Assembly: GCA_028023455.1 (NCBI GenBank) | Contig: JAQFVV010000183.1 | Span: forward strand, 1,426,001 to 1,490,000 | Direction of reading: 5' to 3' | Length of the DNA: 64,000 nucleotides | Origin: Epiperipatus broadwayi | Lineage: Eukaryota; Onychophora; Udeonychophora; Euonychophora; Peripatidae | Shown: piece after piece, positions 10,848-23,183 of the stretch | How positions within the stretch are numbered: the first letter of the stretch is position 1 | How the letters are laid out: every line of letters begins with the position of its first letter | Program-made: the position numbers and the translations under genes | The notes under the pieces: model-generated | The model's database searches: none | The model's input: the letters and a program-made list of their open reading frames with translations, nothing else | What the model was told of the DNA's origin: nothing

Positions 10848-13552
10848 TGTAACGGTCAGAATCGTCTATCTCGCTAACACACTGCAGAATTCAAACCCCA
10901 GACATGAAACTGAACATTCCAGGAGGGGTTGCCTTCTAGATATACTAAGTTCGAATCTAAAGCCCAAATTTCACAGTGCCATCTACATGATAATGCATCT
11001 GGTGCCACTACTAGTATAACTTTTGACCGGTGCCTGGTGGTCAGGGAGAAACAAAAGACTCTATACTAAAAGAAGTTTGGGTGGCTAATTAAAGTCTATG
11101 GATTTACAAAAGAAATGCAGAAAATATATATATAGACTGAGACAGTGATAGGAATCAAATAAAATAAGAGATCAAATTTAGTTTTAAATAATTTCACACA
11201 ATTTATTTATATAAATATAGATACAATGCCACTGTCTGCTTATATGAGACAGGGACGCGTATTAAATAATTGTTGGCATTATATTTCAATAAATGACAAA
11301 AGGTTTTAAAACAAAGTGATATATTCTATTCCTCGGGCTAATAGCATTACGATAATGTGCTTGACGAGATGAGAACATGTGCGAGGTGCTTTGAGTAAGT
11401 ATACAAGTTTAAGAAAATATTTGAAATTAAGTGTTCTAAAATATTCATTGATTTCGAGAATAGTACGGACAAAAGCTTGTTAAGCAACAAAGTGGGATTG
11501 TGATCAAAGCATTTATTTGAGAATAATAATAATAAAGTTACATTGGGAGGTCAGTATTGCTGATAATGAATTTATTAAAGTTGGAGGATGTGACACGTTT
11601 AAGTCTTAGTTGCTTTGTAAAATAAATATAAAATAAAACAATATCGAATATCCGGAATGATTACGGAGGGTGACTCGCTGCTAACCCATAGGAAAGTATT
11701 TTGATGAACAGCCGAAACTTAGCGACTGTGTGACGATTGCGTTTAATTCCCAGGGGTGTCATTTGGGACACCCTCTGCCTGGAAACTGCAAGCATGGAGA
11801 GAACGGCCTTAGCCGTGTAAAGAATCCTTGGAAAATAAAACAAAGTGGTCTCAACAACCAATTCATGTACCAGCAACACGAGACTAGAGTATATAAAACA
11901 TACTGAATGGGTTTTACTTGGATTAAGGGAAATGCCCAATCAAATTCCCCGAAATTCATTTAAAAAGGGTCCGCACATTCTCGACGCCAATGATGAACTT
12001 TATAATTAAAGTAGAACACGGTAATTAAAATAAGAAAATGCATGCTTGCGGGTTTGAAAAGTAAGTATAGATTTATATATGCAATCATGCATTAGGGGAC
12101 ACATTTAATCATTGACTTCGCACATACTCTTATATTAGATTAAAATCAATAACATGTAGATTTTAAACTATGTGATTATATTATATTAAAGAAAAGAATC
12201 GCCCTCGAACGAGTGATTTGCAAGATAATAAAATTGGAAAATTATAAATTTAAAATATGCCTTAATAGCGGCATCTTACTTTCAATAAAGGGAATAGTTC
12301 ACTCGGTCAAAGACGATTCTGACACATTATCATAATAAAATAAAAGAAAGCTTTATAAATAGAAAATATTAACCCAAGGATAGAGAGCAAAATGTTGAGT
12401 ATATTTAAACACGTTAAAGAAATACATAATGAAGTTATGTGAAATATAAGAAAAACAATTTTAAATAGCTATAGCATGTTAGTTATCACAAGAGCTCTTG
12501 GGTTAATTTAGGTTACCTCTGGAGATGCATTGGCAGGTAGATGTTCGGCAGGTTTTTTAATTCAGCAGCAAAATCTGGAATGTTCATATTTTTGGCAGCG
12601 GCAGCAGCAGTTCCGGGGTCTGTACATGATAACTTCCGATGGTATACGGCAGCATATGACCATCTCGGAGAGAAATAGCCTTCTTGCACTCTACTCTGTC
12701 ATGTCAAGATTTACAAATTACGCATAGAACTCAGAATGATTTCTCTTAGAAACATTAGCATAAAACTACTAACTCACTCCAGAACAAAAGAAAACCCTCC
12801 TTTTTATAGTGGAATTTAACAATAAAATTGCCCTGGAGCATTACAAAAATATCGGACTTATCAGCTGTAATTAAATCATCGGAATGTCTAAAGGAATTCA
12901 ACATTAATTAATTTCTTTTGTTAATTTCCCTGTTGACATTCGAATTACAAACTAGATTTAGTTAAAAATTACTTTTATTAATTAAAGAAAACCTTAAGTG
13001 GACATCTGCTGTTTTTAGATAAACTTATACAACATTTACTAATTAAACTATTGTCCCTCATTTATTTTAACAGAAATATTTGGAATAACTTTTATTAAAT
13101 TAAAGAAAATGATTTTACTTTTTAAATTGCAATATTTGAATCTATTTACTAAACGAATATTTACTAAATGAATTTTATTTTAAATCAAAATATATTACAA
13201 CGGTAATATATTTGTAAATAGATTCAAACAAAATAACTTTAACAATTTATAATTTTGCTATGTTTTAAAATGGATATCATAGTGTGTGCGCAATTACGAT
13301 TTATATAACTTACTTTTTAATAAATGTAAATTATGTGAACAAATACATAATCCATAATATTTTATTTTATTTGGGAATAAGTTATATATAATATGAGCAT
13401 TGTGCTCGTGGTTTAAAATTAGACGGGATTTTTGGTATATAAGTGTATTGCCTACACCCTACGATAGATTGGGGTTCAAACTAAGGTATGAGGGTAGGAA
13501 GTAGGTGAGAAAAGGTGAAACGAAGATCTGCAAAGCAGACCTTACTGTTTCA
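10848..13552 (-). repeat. LTR (3' copy in minus orientation), 2705 bp
   Basis: Direct repeat of 16184-18887. Short open frames within it (11661-11959 minus, 12530-12727 plus) recur in both LTRs simply because the DNA is duplicated; they show no domain. The TATA box CTATAAAAAG on the minus strand is at 12800-12809. Confidence 0.9.
12800..12809 (-). promoter_or_regulatory. TATA box in LTR
   Basis: Minus-strand CTATAAAAAG followed by GAGGG and a region free of long ORFs. A splice-donor-like CAGAGGTAACC lies on the same strand at about 12510-12524. The identical arrangement is in the second LTR at 18136-18145. Confidence 0.6.
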
Positions 13553-13883
13553 CATTCCCTTAGTGACGGACCAAAAAAAATTGTTAAAAAAAAAAGATCT
13601 TACAACAGGTGTCCACCTATGAAGCCCGCATAAAAAAAAAATTTACAAGATAACCCATAATGTACAGGATATAAATATAATGAAGAAATGAAACTGAATT
13701 ATATACCCGGATCATATTAATAAATCTACCATCTAGCAAACATTTTCTATTATCTCCCCCCCCCTTCAACAAAATTTTATTTAAAAACATCAAATAGTTT
13801 AATATTGGTTATATCCTATCTCCTTGCTCATTTATCCTGTGACGTGTCCATTTTTATTTTATTTTTTTGTTTAAAAAAAACTT

Positions 13884-14651
13884 CTATAATCCTGGGTCTG
13901 GTGGGTAATACCTGCCTTTATATTTTAATAAGTGCAGTCTCCGATTATCAGGCCTTTTTACCTTGTCTGGCGGTTCTTTAGCCCAGGGACTGAAATCCAG
14001 AGTGGTTAAAACTTCGGCCATTTCCTTTATTTCATCCGGTTCAGATATTTGTGCTATATCAGGTGGGATATTTTCCTTGTGTTTTTTAAATACTTTGATA
14101 TTGGTGGTAAGCTTGGTTAACTGGGTTTGAGGCCCTAGGTCTCATACATTCTTGGCTGGAAATATCTCGTCTAAATACAGTTGTGGACATTTTTTGACTT
14201 CATGAAAAATTTTTATGTGACGAAGCTTGGTTAGCTGGGTTTGAATCCGTAAGTCTCATTCATTCTTGGTTGGAAATATCTCATCCAAATACAGTTGTGG
14301 ACATTTTTTGACTTTGTGAAAAAATTTTATGTGACGAAGCTTGGTTATCTGGGTTTGATGTCCTGTGTCCTGGACATCATTTAATGGAAGTACTCTTTCC
14401 AAAGAAAGTTTGGGACATTGTTTTACTTCCTGGAATATTCTAGTGTTGAGCTTGGTTAGCTGGGTTTGATGTCCTAAGTCTCGGATATCATTTAATGGAA
14501 GTACTTTTTCCAAATAAAGTTTGGGACATTCTTTAACTTGATAAAACATTTTAGTGTTGATAGGCTGAGTTCGAGGTCCCAGGTCTGGTGTATCAGTCTT
14601 CTTTGCGGAATCATTTGTCTCTACTTTATGGTTCAGGAGTTTATCTTCCAT
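13884..14651 (-). pseudogene. Repeat protein of the LTR element interior, two in-frame TGA stops
   Basis: One continuous minus-strand frame of 256 codons starts at ATG 14651 (MEDKLLNHKVETND) and ends at TAG 13884-13886 after YKGRYYPPDPGL. It is interrupted only by TGA at 14256-14258 and 14142-14144. Residues ~25-205 form five tandem units of 35-38 residues, typified by TQLTKLNTRIFQEVKQCPKL and then ERVLPLND. Each TGA sits where an intact unit has CGA (NDIRDLG), so both stops look like CpG-to-TpG transitions. No family was recognised; a Gag-like or structural role is a guess from its position. The C-terminal ~60 residues are acidic then basic (ISEPDEIKEMAEVL, then DKVKRPDNRRLH). Confidence 0.65.
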
Positions 14652-16183
14652 CGCTTGCCATCCAGGGAGGAGTCTGTACAGCGCTCTAAGTTCCTCACCT
14701 CTCCTTCAGCTTTCTTCTTCCCATCTTTTTGCTCTTTCTTCACCTTGCTTAAACAATTCTATAATAGCCCGGAAACGGACCTCATTAGTATCCGTATCCT
14801 CCATGGCCTTGGATGTTACTGTGATCGATGATGATTTTTTTCCTTTTATTTTATTTTACTATTTAATATATCCTAAAAAAATTTGTTTTAATGAATAGGT
14901 GTACTTTTAAAACAATGTATAGCACTGATACGAAAATTTTAAAATGGCTTTACGCTGAGCTTACTAAAACTAATACAGTTAAAAAAAATACTATTATTAT
15001 TATTTTTCCTTGTTAGATTCTCTGCGATTATTATGTTTGACTTCAAATTTTATTAATGGCTAATAGGCTATCTCCCTCTCAGTTCTGTTGGCCTAATTGC
15101 TGCTTTTATGTTTATCACTAAAAACCCCGACTACTACCCTTTTATTACTGCAAAAATTTCTTGTTTAAATCTGCTGCCAACATATATATTTTTAACTGCC
15201 CGTATATATAAAATTTCTTAAATTCTATCTGTCAAAATATTTCGCTAACATATATATTTTTAAACTCAAGCAATTTTTATTTATATATGTTAACATTCGC
15301 TATATCCGGGTATACTTATTTCGTTCCTTCTTATTTAAGTTTAGCATACATATATTTTTATTTACATAATTATTGATCCGATTCACGTCTCATTATTTGG
15401 TCTAAGAAAAATTTACACGCGTTGGAAAAAAACAAATTACATACAAAAGAATTGAGCCTGGTGACAAAATTTATTTTAGAAGTAACTCCGTTTAGTGAAA
15501 TTACCCTTGGGCGCCATGTCACCAGTTAAAAATATCCATAGACTGTTAGCTTCCCAAAATTAATTTTAATAACTATTCCATTTAACTACAGGCACTCGTT
15601 AAAACATTCGCATTTTTTTTTATTGATTACAACATTTGATTTATAATTATTTCTGAATTCCATACGATAGCCTATTATATCTAGGTCCTTACCGTACAAA
15701 ATTATTATTATGCTATCTTGCACATTGAGCCGATAAAACTTTATTTTGATAGAAAATACAATATTTGAAATATTTATAATTGTCACAATATTCACTTGGG
15801 ACAATATTTATGTAATTTACGCTATGCGTACATAGCGTGATTTAAGTGAAACAATAAATACAGATAATACAGATGGCTCGTATCGCACTATAGCATGTTT
15901 GGACAAGTTCTGATTATATAGGATAAGTAATTGAATGCCCGAGTCAAACAAAATATATGAAATATACACGCAAATAAACAATATAGATAGTATAGAGTTT
16001 GAAAAGATATTTTATATATCAAAAATATAAAGGATTTGAGTAATTAAATACAATACAAAATGCTAAAATTAAGCTACAGAGATGTGGGTGTTTATATAAT
16101 TGAGATCTACAGGGATGTGGGTGTTTAAATAATCGAGGCTCCACGTTTGGGCAAGCCATGGACCCGGAAAAAAAAATTTACTA
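14652..16183. other. LTR element interior, leader region
   Basis: Non-coding in all frames at useful length. In minus orientation this is the sequence between the 5' LTR and the ORF. No canonical primer-binding site (TGG...) abuts the LTR at 16183; the adjacent minus-strand sequence is TAGTAAATTTTTTTTTCCGG. Confidence 0.6.
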
Positions 16184-18887
16184 TGTAACGGTCAGAATCG
16201 TCTATCTCACTAACACACTGCAGAATTCAAACCCCAGACACGAAACTGAACATTCTAGGAGGGGTTGCCTTCTAGATATACTAAGTTCGAATCTAAAGCC
16301 CAAATTTCACAGCGCCATCTATGTGATAATGCATCTGGTGCCACTACTAGTATAACCTTTGACCGGTGCCTGGTGGTCAGGGAGAAACAAAAGACTCTAT
16401 ACTAAAAGAAGTTTGGGTGGCTAATTAACGTCTATGGATTTACAAAAGAAATGCAGAAAATATATATATAGACCGAGACAGTGATAGGAATCAAATAAAA
16501 TAAGAGATCAAATTTAGTTTTAAATAATTTCACACAATTTATTTATATAAATATAGATATAATGCCACTGTCTGCTTATATGAGACAGGGACGCGTATTA
16601 AATAATTGTTGGCATTATATTTCAATAAATGACAAAAGGTTTTAAAACAAAGTGATATATTCTATTCCTCAGGCTAATAGCATTACGATAATGTGCTTGA
16701 CGAGATAGGAACATGTGTGAGGTGCTTTGAGTAAGTATACAAGTTTAAGAAAATATTTGAAATTAAGTGTTCTAAAATATTCATTGATTTTGAGAATAGT
16801 ACGGACAAAAACTTGTTAAGCAACAAAGTGGGACTGTGATCAAAGCATTTATTTGAGAATAATAATAATAAAGTTACATTGGGAGGTCAGTATTGCTGAT
16901 AATGAATTTATTAAAGTTGGAGAGTGTGACACGTTTAAGTCACGGATGCTTTGTAAAATAAATATAAAATAAAACAATATCGAATATCCGGAATGATTAC
17001 GGAGGGTGTCTCGCCGCTAACCCGTAGGAAAGTATTTTGATGAACAGCCGAAACTTAGTGACTGTGTGACGACTGCGTTTAATTCCCAGGGGTGTCATTT
17101 GGGACACCCTCTGCCTGGAAACCGCAAGCGTGGAAAGAACGGCCTTAGCCGTGTAAAGAATCCTTGGAAAATAAAACAAAGTGGTCTCAACAACCAATTC
17201 ATGTACCAGCAATATGAGACTAGAGTATATAAAACATACTGAATGGGTTTTACTTGGATTAAGAGAAATGCCCAATCAAATTCCCCAAAATTCATTTAAA
17301 AAGGGTCCGCACATTCTCGACGTCAATGATGAACTTTATAATTAAAGTAGAACACGGTAATTAAAATAAGAAAATGCATGCTTGCGGGTTTGAAAAGTAA
17401 GTATAGATTTATATATGCAATCATGCATTAGGGGACACATTTAATCATTGACTTTGCACATACTCTTATATTAGATTAAAATCAATAACAAGTAGATTTT
17501 AAACTATGTGATTATATTATATTAAAGAAAAGAATCACCCTCAAACGAATGATTTGCAAGATAATAAAATTGGAAAATTATAAATTTAAAATATGCCTTA
17601 ATAGCGGCGTCTTACTTTCAATAAAGGGAATAGTTCACTCGGTCAAAGACGATTCTGACACATTATCATAATAAAATAAAAGAAAGCTTTATAAATAGAA
17701 AATATTAACCCAAGGATAGAGAGCAAAATGTTGAGTATATTTAAACACGTTAAAGAAATACATAATGAAGTTATGTGAAATATAAGAAAAACAATTTTAA
17801 ATAGCTATAGCATGTTAGTTATCACAAGAGCTCTTGGGTTAATTTAGGTTACCTCTGGAGACGCATTGGCAGGTAGATGTTCGGCAGGTTTTATAATTCA
17901 GCAGCAAAATCTGGAATGTTCATATTTTTGGCAGCGGCAGCAGCAGTTCTGGGGTCCGTATGTGATAACTTCCGATGGTATATGGCAGCATATGACCATC
18001 TTGGAGAGAAATAGCCTTCTTGCACTCTACTCTGTCATGTCAAGATTTACAAATTACGCATAGAACTCAGAATGATTTCTCTTAGAAACATTAGCATAAA
18101 ACTACTAACTCACTCCAGAACAAAAGAAAACCCTCCTTTTTATAGTGGAATTTAACAATAGAATTGCCCTGGAGCATTACAAAAATATCGGACTTATCAG
18201 CTGTAATTAAATCATCGGAATGTCTAAAGGAATTCAACATTAATTAATTTCTTTTGTTAATTTCCCTGTCGACATTCGAATTACAAACTAGATTTAGTTA
18301 AAAATTACTTTTATTAATTAAAGAACACCTTAAGTGGACATCTGCTGTTTTTAGATAAACTTATACAACATTTACTAATTAAACTATTGTCCCTTATTTA
18401 TTTTAACAGAAATATTTGAATAACTTTTATTAAATTAAAGAAAATGATTTTACTTTTTAAATTGCAATATTTGAATCTATTTACTAAACGAATATTTACT
18501 AAATGAATTTTATTTTAAATCAAAATATATTACGACGGTAATATATTTGTAAATAGATTCAAACAAAATAACTTTAACAATTTATAATTTTGATATGTTT
18601 TAAAATGGATATCATAGTGTGTGTGCAATTACGATTTATATAACTTACTTTTTAATAAATGTAAATTATGTGAACAAATACATAATCCATAATATTTTAT
18701 TTTATTTGGGAATAAGTTATATATAATACGAGCATTGTGCTCGTGGTTTAAAATTAGGCAGGATTTTCGGTATATAAGTGTATTGCACACACCCTACGAT
18801 AGATTGGGGTTCAAACTATGCTATGAGGGTAGGAAGTAGGTGAGAAAAGGTGAAACGAAGATCTGCAAAGCAGACCTTACTGTTTCA
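16184..18887 (-). repeat. LTR (5' copy in minus orientation), 2704 bp
   Basis: Near-identical to 10848-13552. The minus-strand TATA box is at 18136-18145. Its end TGTTTCA is followed by the target duplication ATAT. Confidence 0.9.
18136..18145 (-). promoter_or_regulatory. TATA box in LTR
   Basis: Minus-strand CTATAAAAAG, the copy expected to drive transcription of the element in the inferred minus orientation. Confidence 0.6.
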
Positions 18888-18948
18888 ATATTAATGTTCT
18901 TTTAATTTTCTGTAGTCCTTTTACTTTATAAGCCTACAAAAATATTAT

Positions 18949-19028
18949 TCAAGCGTTGATGGCCGAGTGGTTATCCCAGCTGTCTTACAAACATTTGTCC
19001 CGGGGGTCGCTTGGACACATAAAAAAAA
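18949..19028 (+). mobile_element. tRNA-derived SINE, diverged copy
   Basis: Begins TCAAGCGTTGATGGCCGAGT and ends in GGACACAT followed by an A run, like the copies at 46327, 48040, 51096, 53150 and 53533. The A-box-like GATGGCCGAGTGG is visible; the B-box half is partly deleted. Confidence 0.7.
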
Positions 19029-19532
19029 TGAATTTAATCTATTATCCTTCCTGTTTTTCAATTTTAACTTAATTACCATTTTGAGATTATGGTATATTTT
19101 CTTTTTTTTTTTAATTTCTAATAGATAAAATCATAGTATATTTATTTTTTATATCACAACTATCTTTTTTACTTAATTAGTCATATTCTTTTATAATTTT
19201 TTTATTTGTTTTGTTTTTCTTTTAATATTACAAGTAGTGAATATATTTGAAAATCTGGATGTTTTCACTGTGCGTTCATGATTAATAATATCTACTAGCA
19301 AAAAATAAAGATTGGCCATTAGTTTTTTTCTAATTGATTTTTTTTTTTAAAATCCTAGTATCCAATAAACATTTATAAAGAAGAAGGATCGTTTTATTTT
19401 TGTTTGTAAGAAGAAAAAAACTATATCAAATAGGAAACAGTATATATTTCTAAAATGTCTGCTATATTGATTTGAAATTCTCATTTGTATCCAATTTCCT
19501 CTTTCCCTTTCTCATTACTCATAATGATCTGT

Positions 19533-19618
19533 ACGGTTTACTGGAATTGGTAGAGCGACCGACTTGGAATGGGAGAACTTGGGATGGATTCTGGCACACA
19601 GGTCCAATCCTCGAACTT
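19533..19618 (+). repeat. tRNA-like sequence (possible SINE head)
   Basis: Contains a D-arm/A-box-like GGAATTGGTAGAGCGACCG and, about 40 bp on, a weak B-box-like GGATGGATTCTGG. It does not fold as a convincing functional tRNA, so a tRNA pseudogene or SINE fragment is more likely. Confidence 0.35.
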
Positions 19619-20037
19619 CTTATGAATTTCCGAGTGATAAAATCATGTGACTGTTTTTTAAAATTAGTCATAATTATTCTTTTGTAGTATTATTATTAAT
19701 AAATGTAAAAAAAATATTTAAACTACATTAAATAAAATACTTCTTTTCGATCCATGATTGAAGGAGACTTTAAGTAAAACTCGTATATCTTTCAAATACA
19801 TTCATTATTATATTTTTTTGCTATAGAAAAGCAACCAATAATAATAATAAATAAACATGTTACTAATTTATGACATTCGTTTAATAATATTACTTACATG
19901 CGTATTTGAAATACAGGCATTCTTATACGTGGAACTTAATTGTAAATACATATAGGGGATTTGAACTCAGACTTTCAAGCAACTTTCAACTATTCATACT
20001 ACTGCTACACATGACCACACACATGTAGAAAAGATAA

Positions 20038-20096
20038 ATAATCACCAATATACGTATTTCGTGTTGAACCAGCACTCATCAGTTGGTCTAGATTAT
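20038..20096 (-). ncRNA. HH-B hammerhead ribozyme motif (left arm)
   Basis: Minus strand: stem I strand GATAATC...ACCAA, core CTGATGA, stem II GTGCTG/CAACAC (one mismatch), GAAA, then the loopless palindromic stem III TACGTA with cleavage-site GTA, then TTGGTGATTAT completing stem I (ACCAA/TTGGT and ATAATC/GATTAT). Confidence 0.7.
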
Positions 20097-20247
20097 CATC
20101 TCCTATATATATATATATGAAAAACAAAATCAAGTTAAAAACTTGTTAACGCTTGTATTTATGTCAACAGATGGCGTTCTACCAAAAACCCCATCAAGTG
20201 TATTTCGTTTACATAAATGTCAGAGAATGCATTCACTATCTCTAATT

Positions 20248-20311
20248 TTAATTCCACTTTCAGATCATGATTTCAAGCTATTTGCTATCGTCAGTGAAAG
20301 ACAGGAATAAG
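20248..20311 (-). ncRNA. HH-A hammerhead ribozyme, satellite unit 1
   Basis: Core CTGACGA, stem II AGC/GCT, GAAA, palindromic stem III with ATC cleavage site. Unit 1 is truncated at its start by TA microsatellite. Confidence 0.65.
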
Positions 20312-20646
20312 AACTAGATCTAAACACAAACTCTGAGCGTTTATGAAACAGTTTCTATTCAGCTTGCAAGCGTGAATTTTTTAGACACGTTAATGTCTTC
20401 GAACTCAGCATAGCAAGCCAGATAGCTACATGGGTCTGATATCAGTTCAGCATCACCACATAGTAGAAGCCTCTGCAATATATATCATTGCAAGAAAGAC
20501 CTCAAAGGTACATTTATGAAAAACAAAATCAAGTTAAAAACTTGTTAACGCTTGTATTTATGTCAACAGATGGCGTTCTACCAAAAACACCGTCAAGCGT
20601 ATTTCGTTTACATAAACGTCAGAGAATGCATTCACTATCTCTAACT

Positions 20647-20710
20647 TTAATTCCACTTTCAGATCATGATTTCAAGCTATTTGCTATCATCAGTGAAAGA
20701 CAGGAATAAG
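20647..20710 (-). ncRNA. HH-A hammerhead ribozyme, satellite unit 2
   Basis: Minus strand, in order: TTATTCC and CTTTCA (stem I), CTGATGA, TAGC-AAATA-GCTT (stem II, three pairs plus a U-U at its base), GAAA, TCATGA (loopless stem III), cleavage-site ATC between 20662 and 20661, then TGAAAG and GGAAT closing stem I. The six pairs CTTTCA/TGAAAG are perfect. The U-U at position 10.1/11.1 and short stem II may weaken activity. Confidence 0.72.
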
Positions 20711-21045
20711 AACTAGATCTAAACACAAACTCTGAGCGTTTATGAAACAGTTTCTATTCAGCTTGCAAGCGTGAATTTTTTAGACACGTTAATGTCTTCG
20801 AACTCAGCATAGCAAGCCAGATAGCTACATGGGTCTGATATCAGTTCAGCATCACCACATAGTAGAAGCCTCTGCAATATATATCATTGCAAGAAAGACC
20901 TCAAAGGTACATTTATGAAAAACAAAATCAAGTTAAAAACTTGTTAACGCTTGTATTTATGTCAACAGATGGCGTTCTACCAAAAACACCATCAAGCGTA
21001 TTTCGTTTACATAAACGTCAGAGAATGCATTCACTATCTCTAACT

Positions 21046-21109
21046 TTAATTCCACTTTCAGATCATGATTTCAAGCTATTTGCTATCGTCAGTGAAAGAC
21101 AGGAATAAG
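21046..21109 (-). ncRNA. HH-A hammerhead ribozyme, satellite unit 3
   Basis: Same fold as unit 2 with core CTGACGA (variation at the tolerant N7 position). Confidence 0.68.
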
Positions 21110-21444
21110 AACTAGATCTAAACACAAACTCTGAGCGTTTATGAAACAGTTTCTATTCAGCTTGCAAGCGTGAATTTTTTAGACACGTTAATGTCTTCGA
21201 ACTCAGCATAGCAAGCCAGATAGCTACATGGGTCTGATATCAGTTCAGCATCACCACATAGTAGAAGCCTCTGCAATATATATCATTGCAAGAAAGACCT
21301 CAAAGGTACATTTATGAAAAACAAAATCAAGTTAAAAACTTGTTAACGCTTGTATTTATGTCAACAGATGGCGTTCTACCAAAAACACCGTCAAGCGTAT
21401 TTCGTTTACATAAACGTCAGAGAATGCATTCACTATCTCTAACT

Positions 21445-21508
21445 TTAATTCCACTTTCAGATCATGATTTCAAGCTATTTGCTATCGTCAGTGAAAGACA
21501 GGAATAAG
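21445..21508 (-). ncRNA. HH-A hammerhead ribozyme, satellite unit 4
   Basis: Same fold, core CTGACGA, GAAA and ATC cleavage site intact. Confidence 0.68.
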
Positions 21509-21843
21509 AACTAGATCTAAACACAAACTCTGAGCGTTTATGAAACAGTTTCTATTCAGCTTGCAAGCGTGAATTTTTTAGACACGTTAATGTCTTCGAA
21601 CTCAGCATAGCAAGCCAGATAGCTACATGGGTCTGATATCAGTTCAGCATCACCACATAGTAGAAGCCTCTGCAATATATATCATTGCAAGAAAGACCTC
21701 AAAGGTACATTTATGAAAAACAAAATCAAGTTAAAAACTTGTTAACGCTTGTATTTATGTCAACAGATGGCGTTCTACCAAAAACACCGTCAAGCGTATT
21801 TCGTTTACATAAACGTCAGAGAATGCATTCACTATCTCTAACT

Positions 21844-21907
21844 TTAATTCCACTTTCAGATCATGATTTCAAGCTATTTGCTATCGTCAGTGAAAGACAG
21901 GAATAAG
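21844..21907 (-). ncRNA. HH-A hammerhead ribozyme, satellite unit 5
   Basis: Same fold, core CTGACGA, GAAA and ATC cleavage site intact. Confidence 0.68.
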
Positions 21908-22242
21908 AACTAGATCTAAACACAAACTCTGAGCGTTTATGAAACAGTTTCTATTCAGCTTGCAAGCGTGAATTTTTTAGACACGTTAATGTCTTCGAAC
22001 TCAGCATAGCAAGCCAGATAGCTACATGGGTCTGATATCAGTTCAGCATCACCACATAGTAGAAGCCTCTGCAATATATATCATTGCAAGAAAGACCTCA
22101 AAGGTACATTTATGAAAAACAAAATCAAGTTAAAAACTTGTTAACGCTTGTATTTATGTCAACAGATGGCGTTCTACCAAAAACACCGTCAAGCGTATTT
22201 CGTTTACATAAACGTCAGAGAATGCATTCACTATCTCTAACT

Positions 22243-22306
22243 TTAATTCCACTTTCAGATCATGATTTCAAGCTATTTGCTATCGTCAGTGAAAGACAGG
22301 AATAAG
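22243..22306 (-). ncRNA. HH-A hammerhead ribozyme, satellite unit 6
   Basis: Same fold, core CTGACGA. It is the last direct-orientation copy before the inversion point; the first inverted unit lost its CTGANGA half at the junction (22354-22375). Confidence 0.68.
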
Positions 22307-22720
22307 AACTAGATCTAAACACAAACTCAGCGTTTATGAAACAGTTTCTATTCAGCTTGAAATCATGATCTGAAAGTGAAATTAAAGTTAGAGATAGTGA
22401 ATGCATTCTCTGACATTTATGTAAACGAAATATGCTTGATGGTGTTTTTGGTAGAACGCCATCTGTTGACATAAATACAAGCGTTAACAAGTTTTTAACT
22501 TGATTTTGTTTTTCATAAATGTACCTTTGAGGTCTTTCTTGCAATGATATATATTGCAGAGGCTTCTACTATGTGGTGATGCTGAACTGATATCAGACCC
22601 ATGTAGCTATCTGGCTTGCTATGCTGAGTTCGAAGACATTAACGTGTCTAAAAAATTCACGCTTGCAAGCTGAATAGAAACTGTTTCATAAACGCTCAGA
22701 GTTTGTGTTTAGATCTAGTT

Positions 22721-22784
22721 CTTATTCCTGTCTTTCACTGACGATAGCAAATAGCTTGAAATCATGATCTGAAAGTGGAATTAA
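22721..22784 (+). ncRNA. HH-A hammerhead ribozyme, inverted unit
   Basis: Plus strand copy of the same motif, core CTGACGA, GAAA, TCATGA stem III and ATC cleavage site. Confidence 0.68.
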
Positions 22785-23119
22785 AGTTAGAGATAGTGAA
22801 TGCATTCTCTGACGTTTATGTAAACGAAATACGCTTGACGGTGTTTTTGGTAGAACGCCATCTGTTGACATAAATACAAGCGTTAACAAGTTTTTAACTT
22901 GATTTTGTTTTTCATAAATGTACCTTTGAGGTCTTTCTTGCAATGATATATATTGCAGAGGCTTCTACTATGTGGTGATGCTGAACTGATATCAGACCCA
23001 TGTAGCTATCTGGCTTGCTATGCTGAGTTCGAAGACATTAACGTGTCTAAAAAATTCATGCTTGCAAGCTGAATAGAAACTGTTTCATAAACGCTCAGAG
23101 TTTGTGTTTAGATCTAGTT

Positions 23120-23183
23120 CTTATTCCTGTCTTTCACTGATGATAGCAAATAGCTTGAAATCATGATCTGAAAGTGGAATTAA
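23120..23183 (+). ncRNA. HH-A hammerhead ribozyme, last inverted unit
   Basis: Plus strand copy with the canonical core CTGATGA; otherwise as the other units. Confidence 0.7.

Larger units (their letters stand above)
10848..18887 (-). mobile_element. Non-autonomous LTR retrotransposon with giant LTRs
   Basis: Two near-identical direct repeats (2705 and 2704 bp) begin TGTAACGGTC and end ACTGTTTCA, the TG...CA termini of LTRs. They flank 2631 bp of interior. A 4-bp target duplication ATAT is present at 10844-10847 and 18888-18891. Minus orientation is favoured because a TATA box lies on that strand of each LTR, a splice-donor-like CAGAG|GTAACC follows it, the only interior ORF is on the minus strand, and a purine-rich AAGGGAATG abuts the LTR at 13553-13561. 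No RT, protease or integrase was found, so it must rely on enzymes from elsewhere. The LTRs differ by a few percent by eye, with many differences as C/T or G/A at CpG. Confidence 0.88.

Noticed and set aside
11661-12727. ORFs within the LTR (and their twins at 16997-18063) as genes
   Set aside because: Duplicated because the LTR is duplicated; no domains, and one pair overlaps the predicted promoter leader on the opposite strand.
10848-18887. Segmental tandem duplication instead of an LTR element
   Set aside because: Homology stops exactly at TG...CA on both copies and a 4-bp duplication flanks the whole, which fits an LTR insertion better.
20488-23000. Six or more identical 73-codon proteins (MQERPQRYIYEKQN...) as a tandem gene family
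   Set aside because: They recur only because the 399-bp DNA unit is repeated. The frame is antisense to the hammerhead, has no recognisable domain, and copies differ too little to show coding selection.
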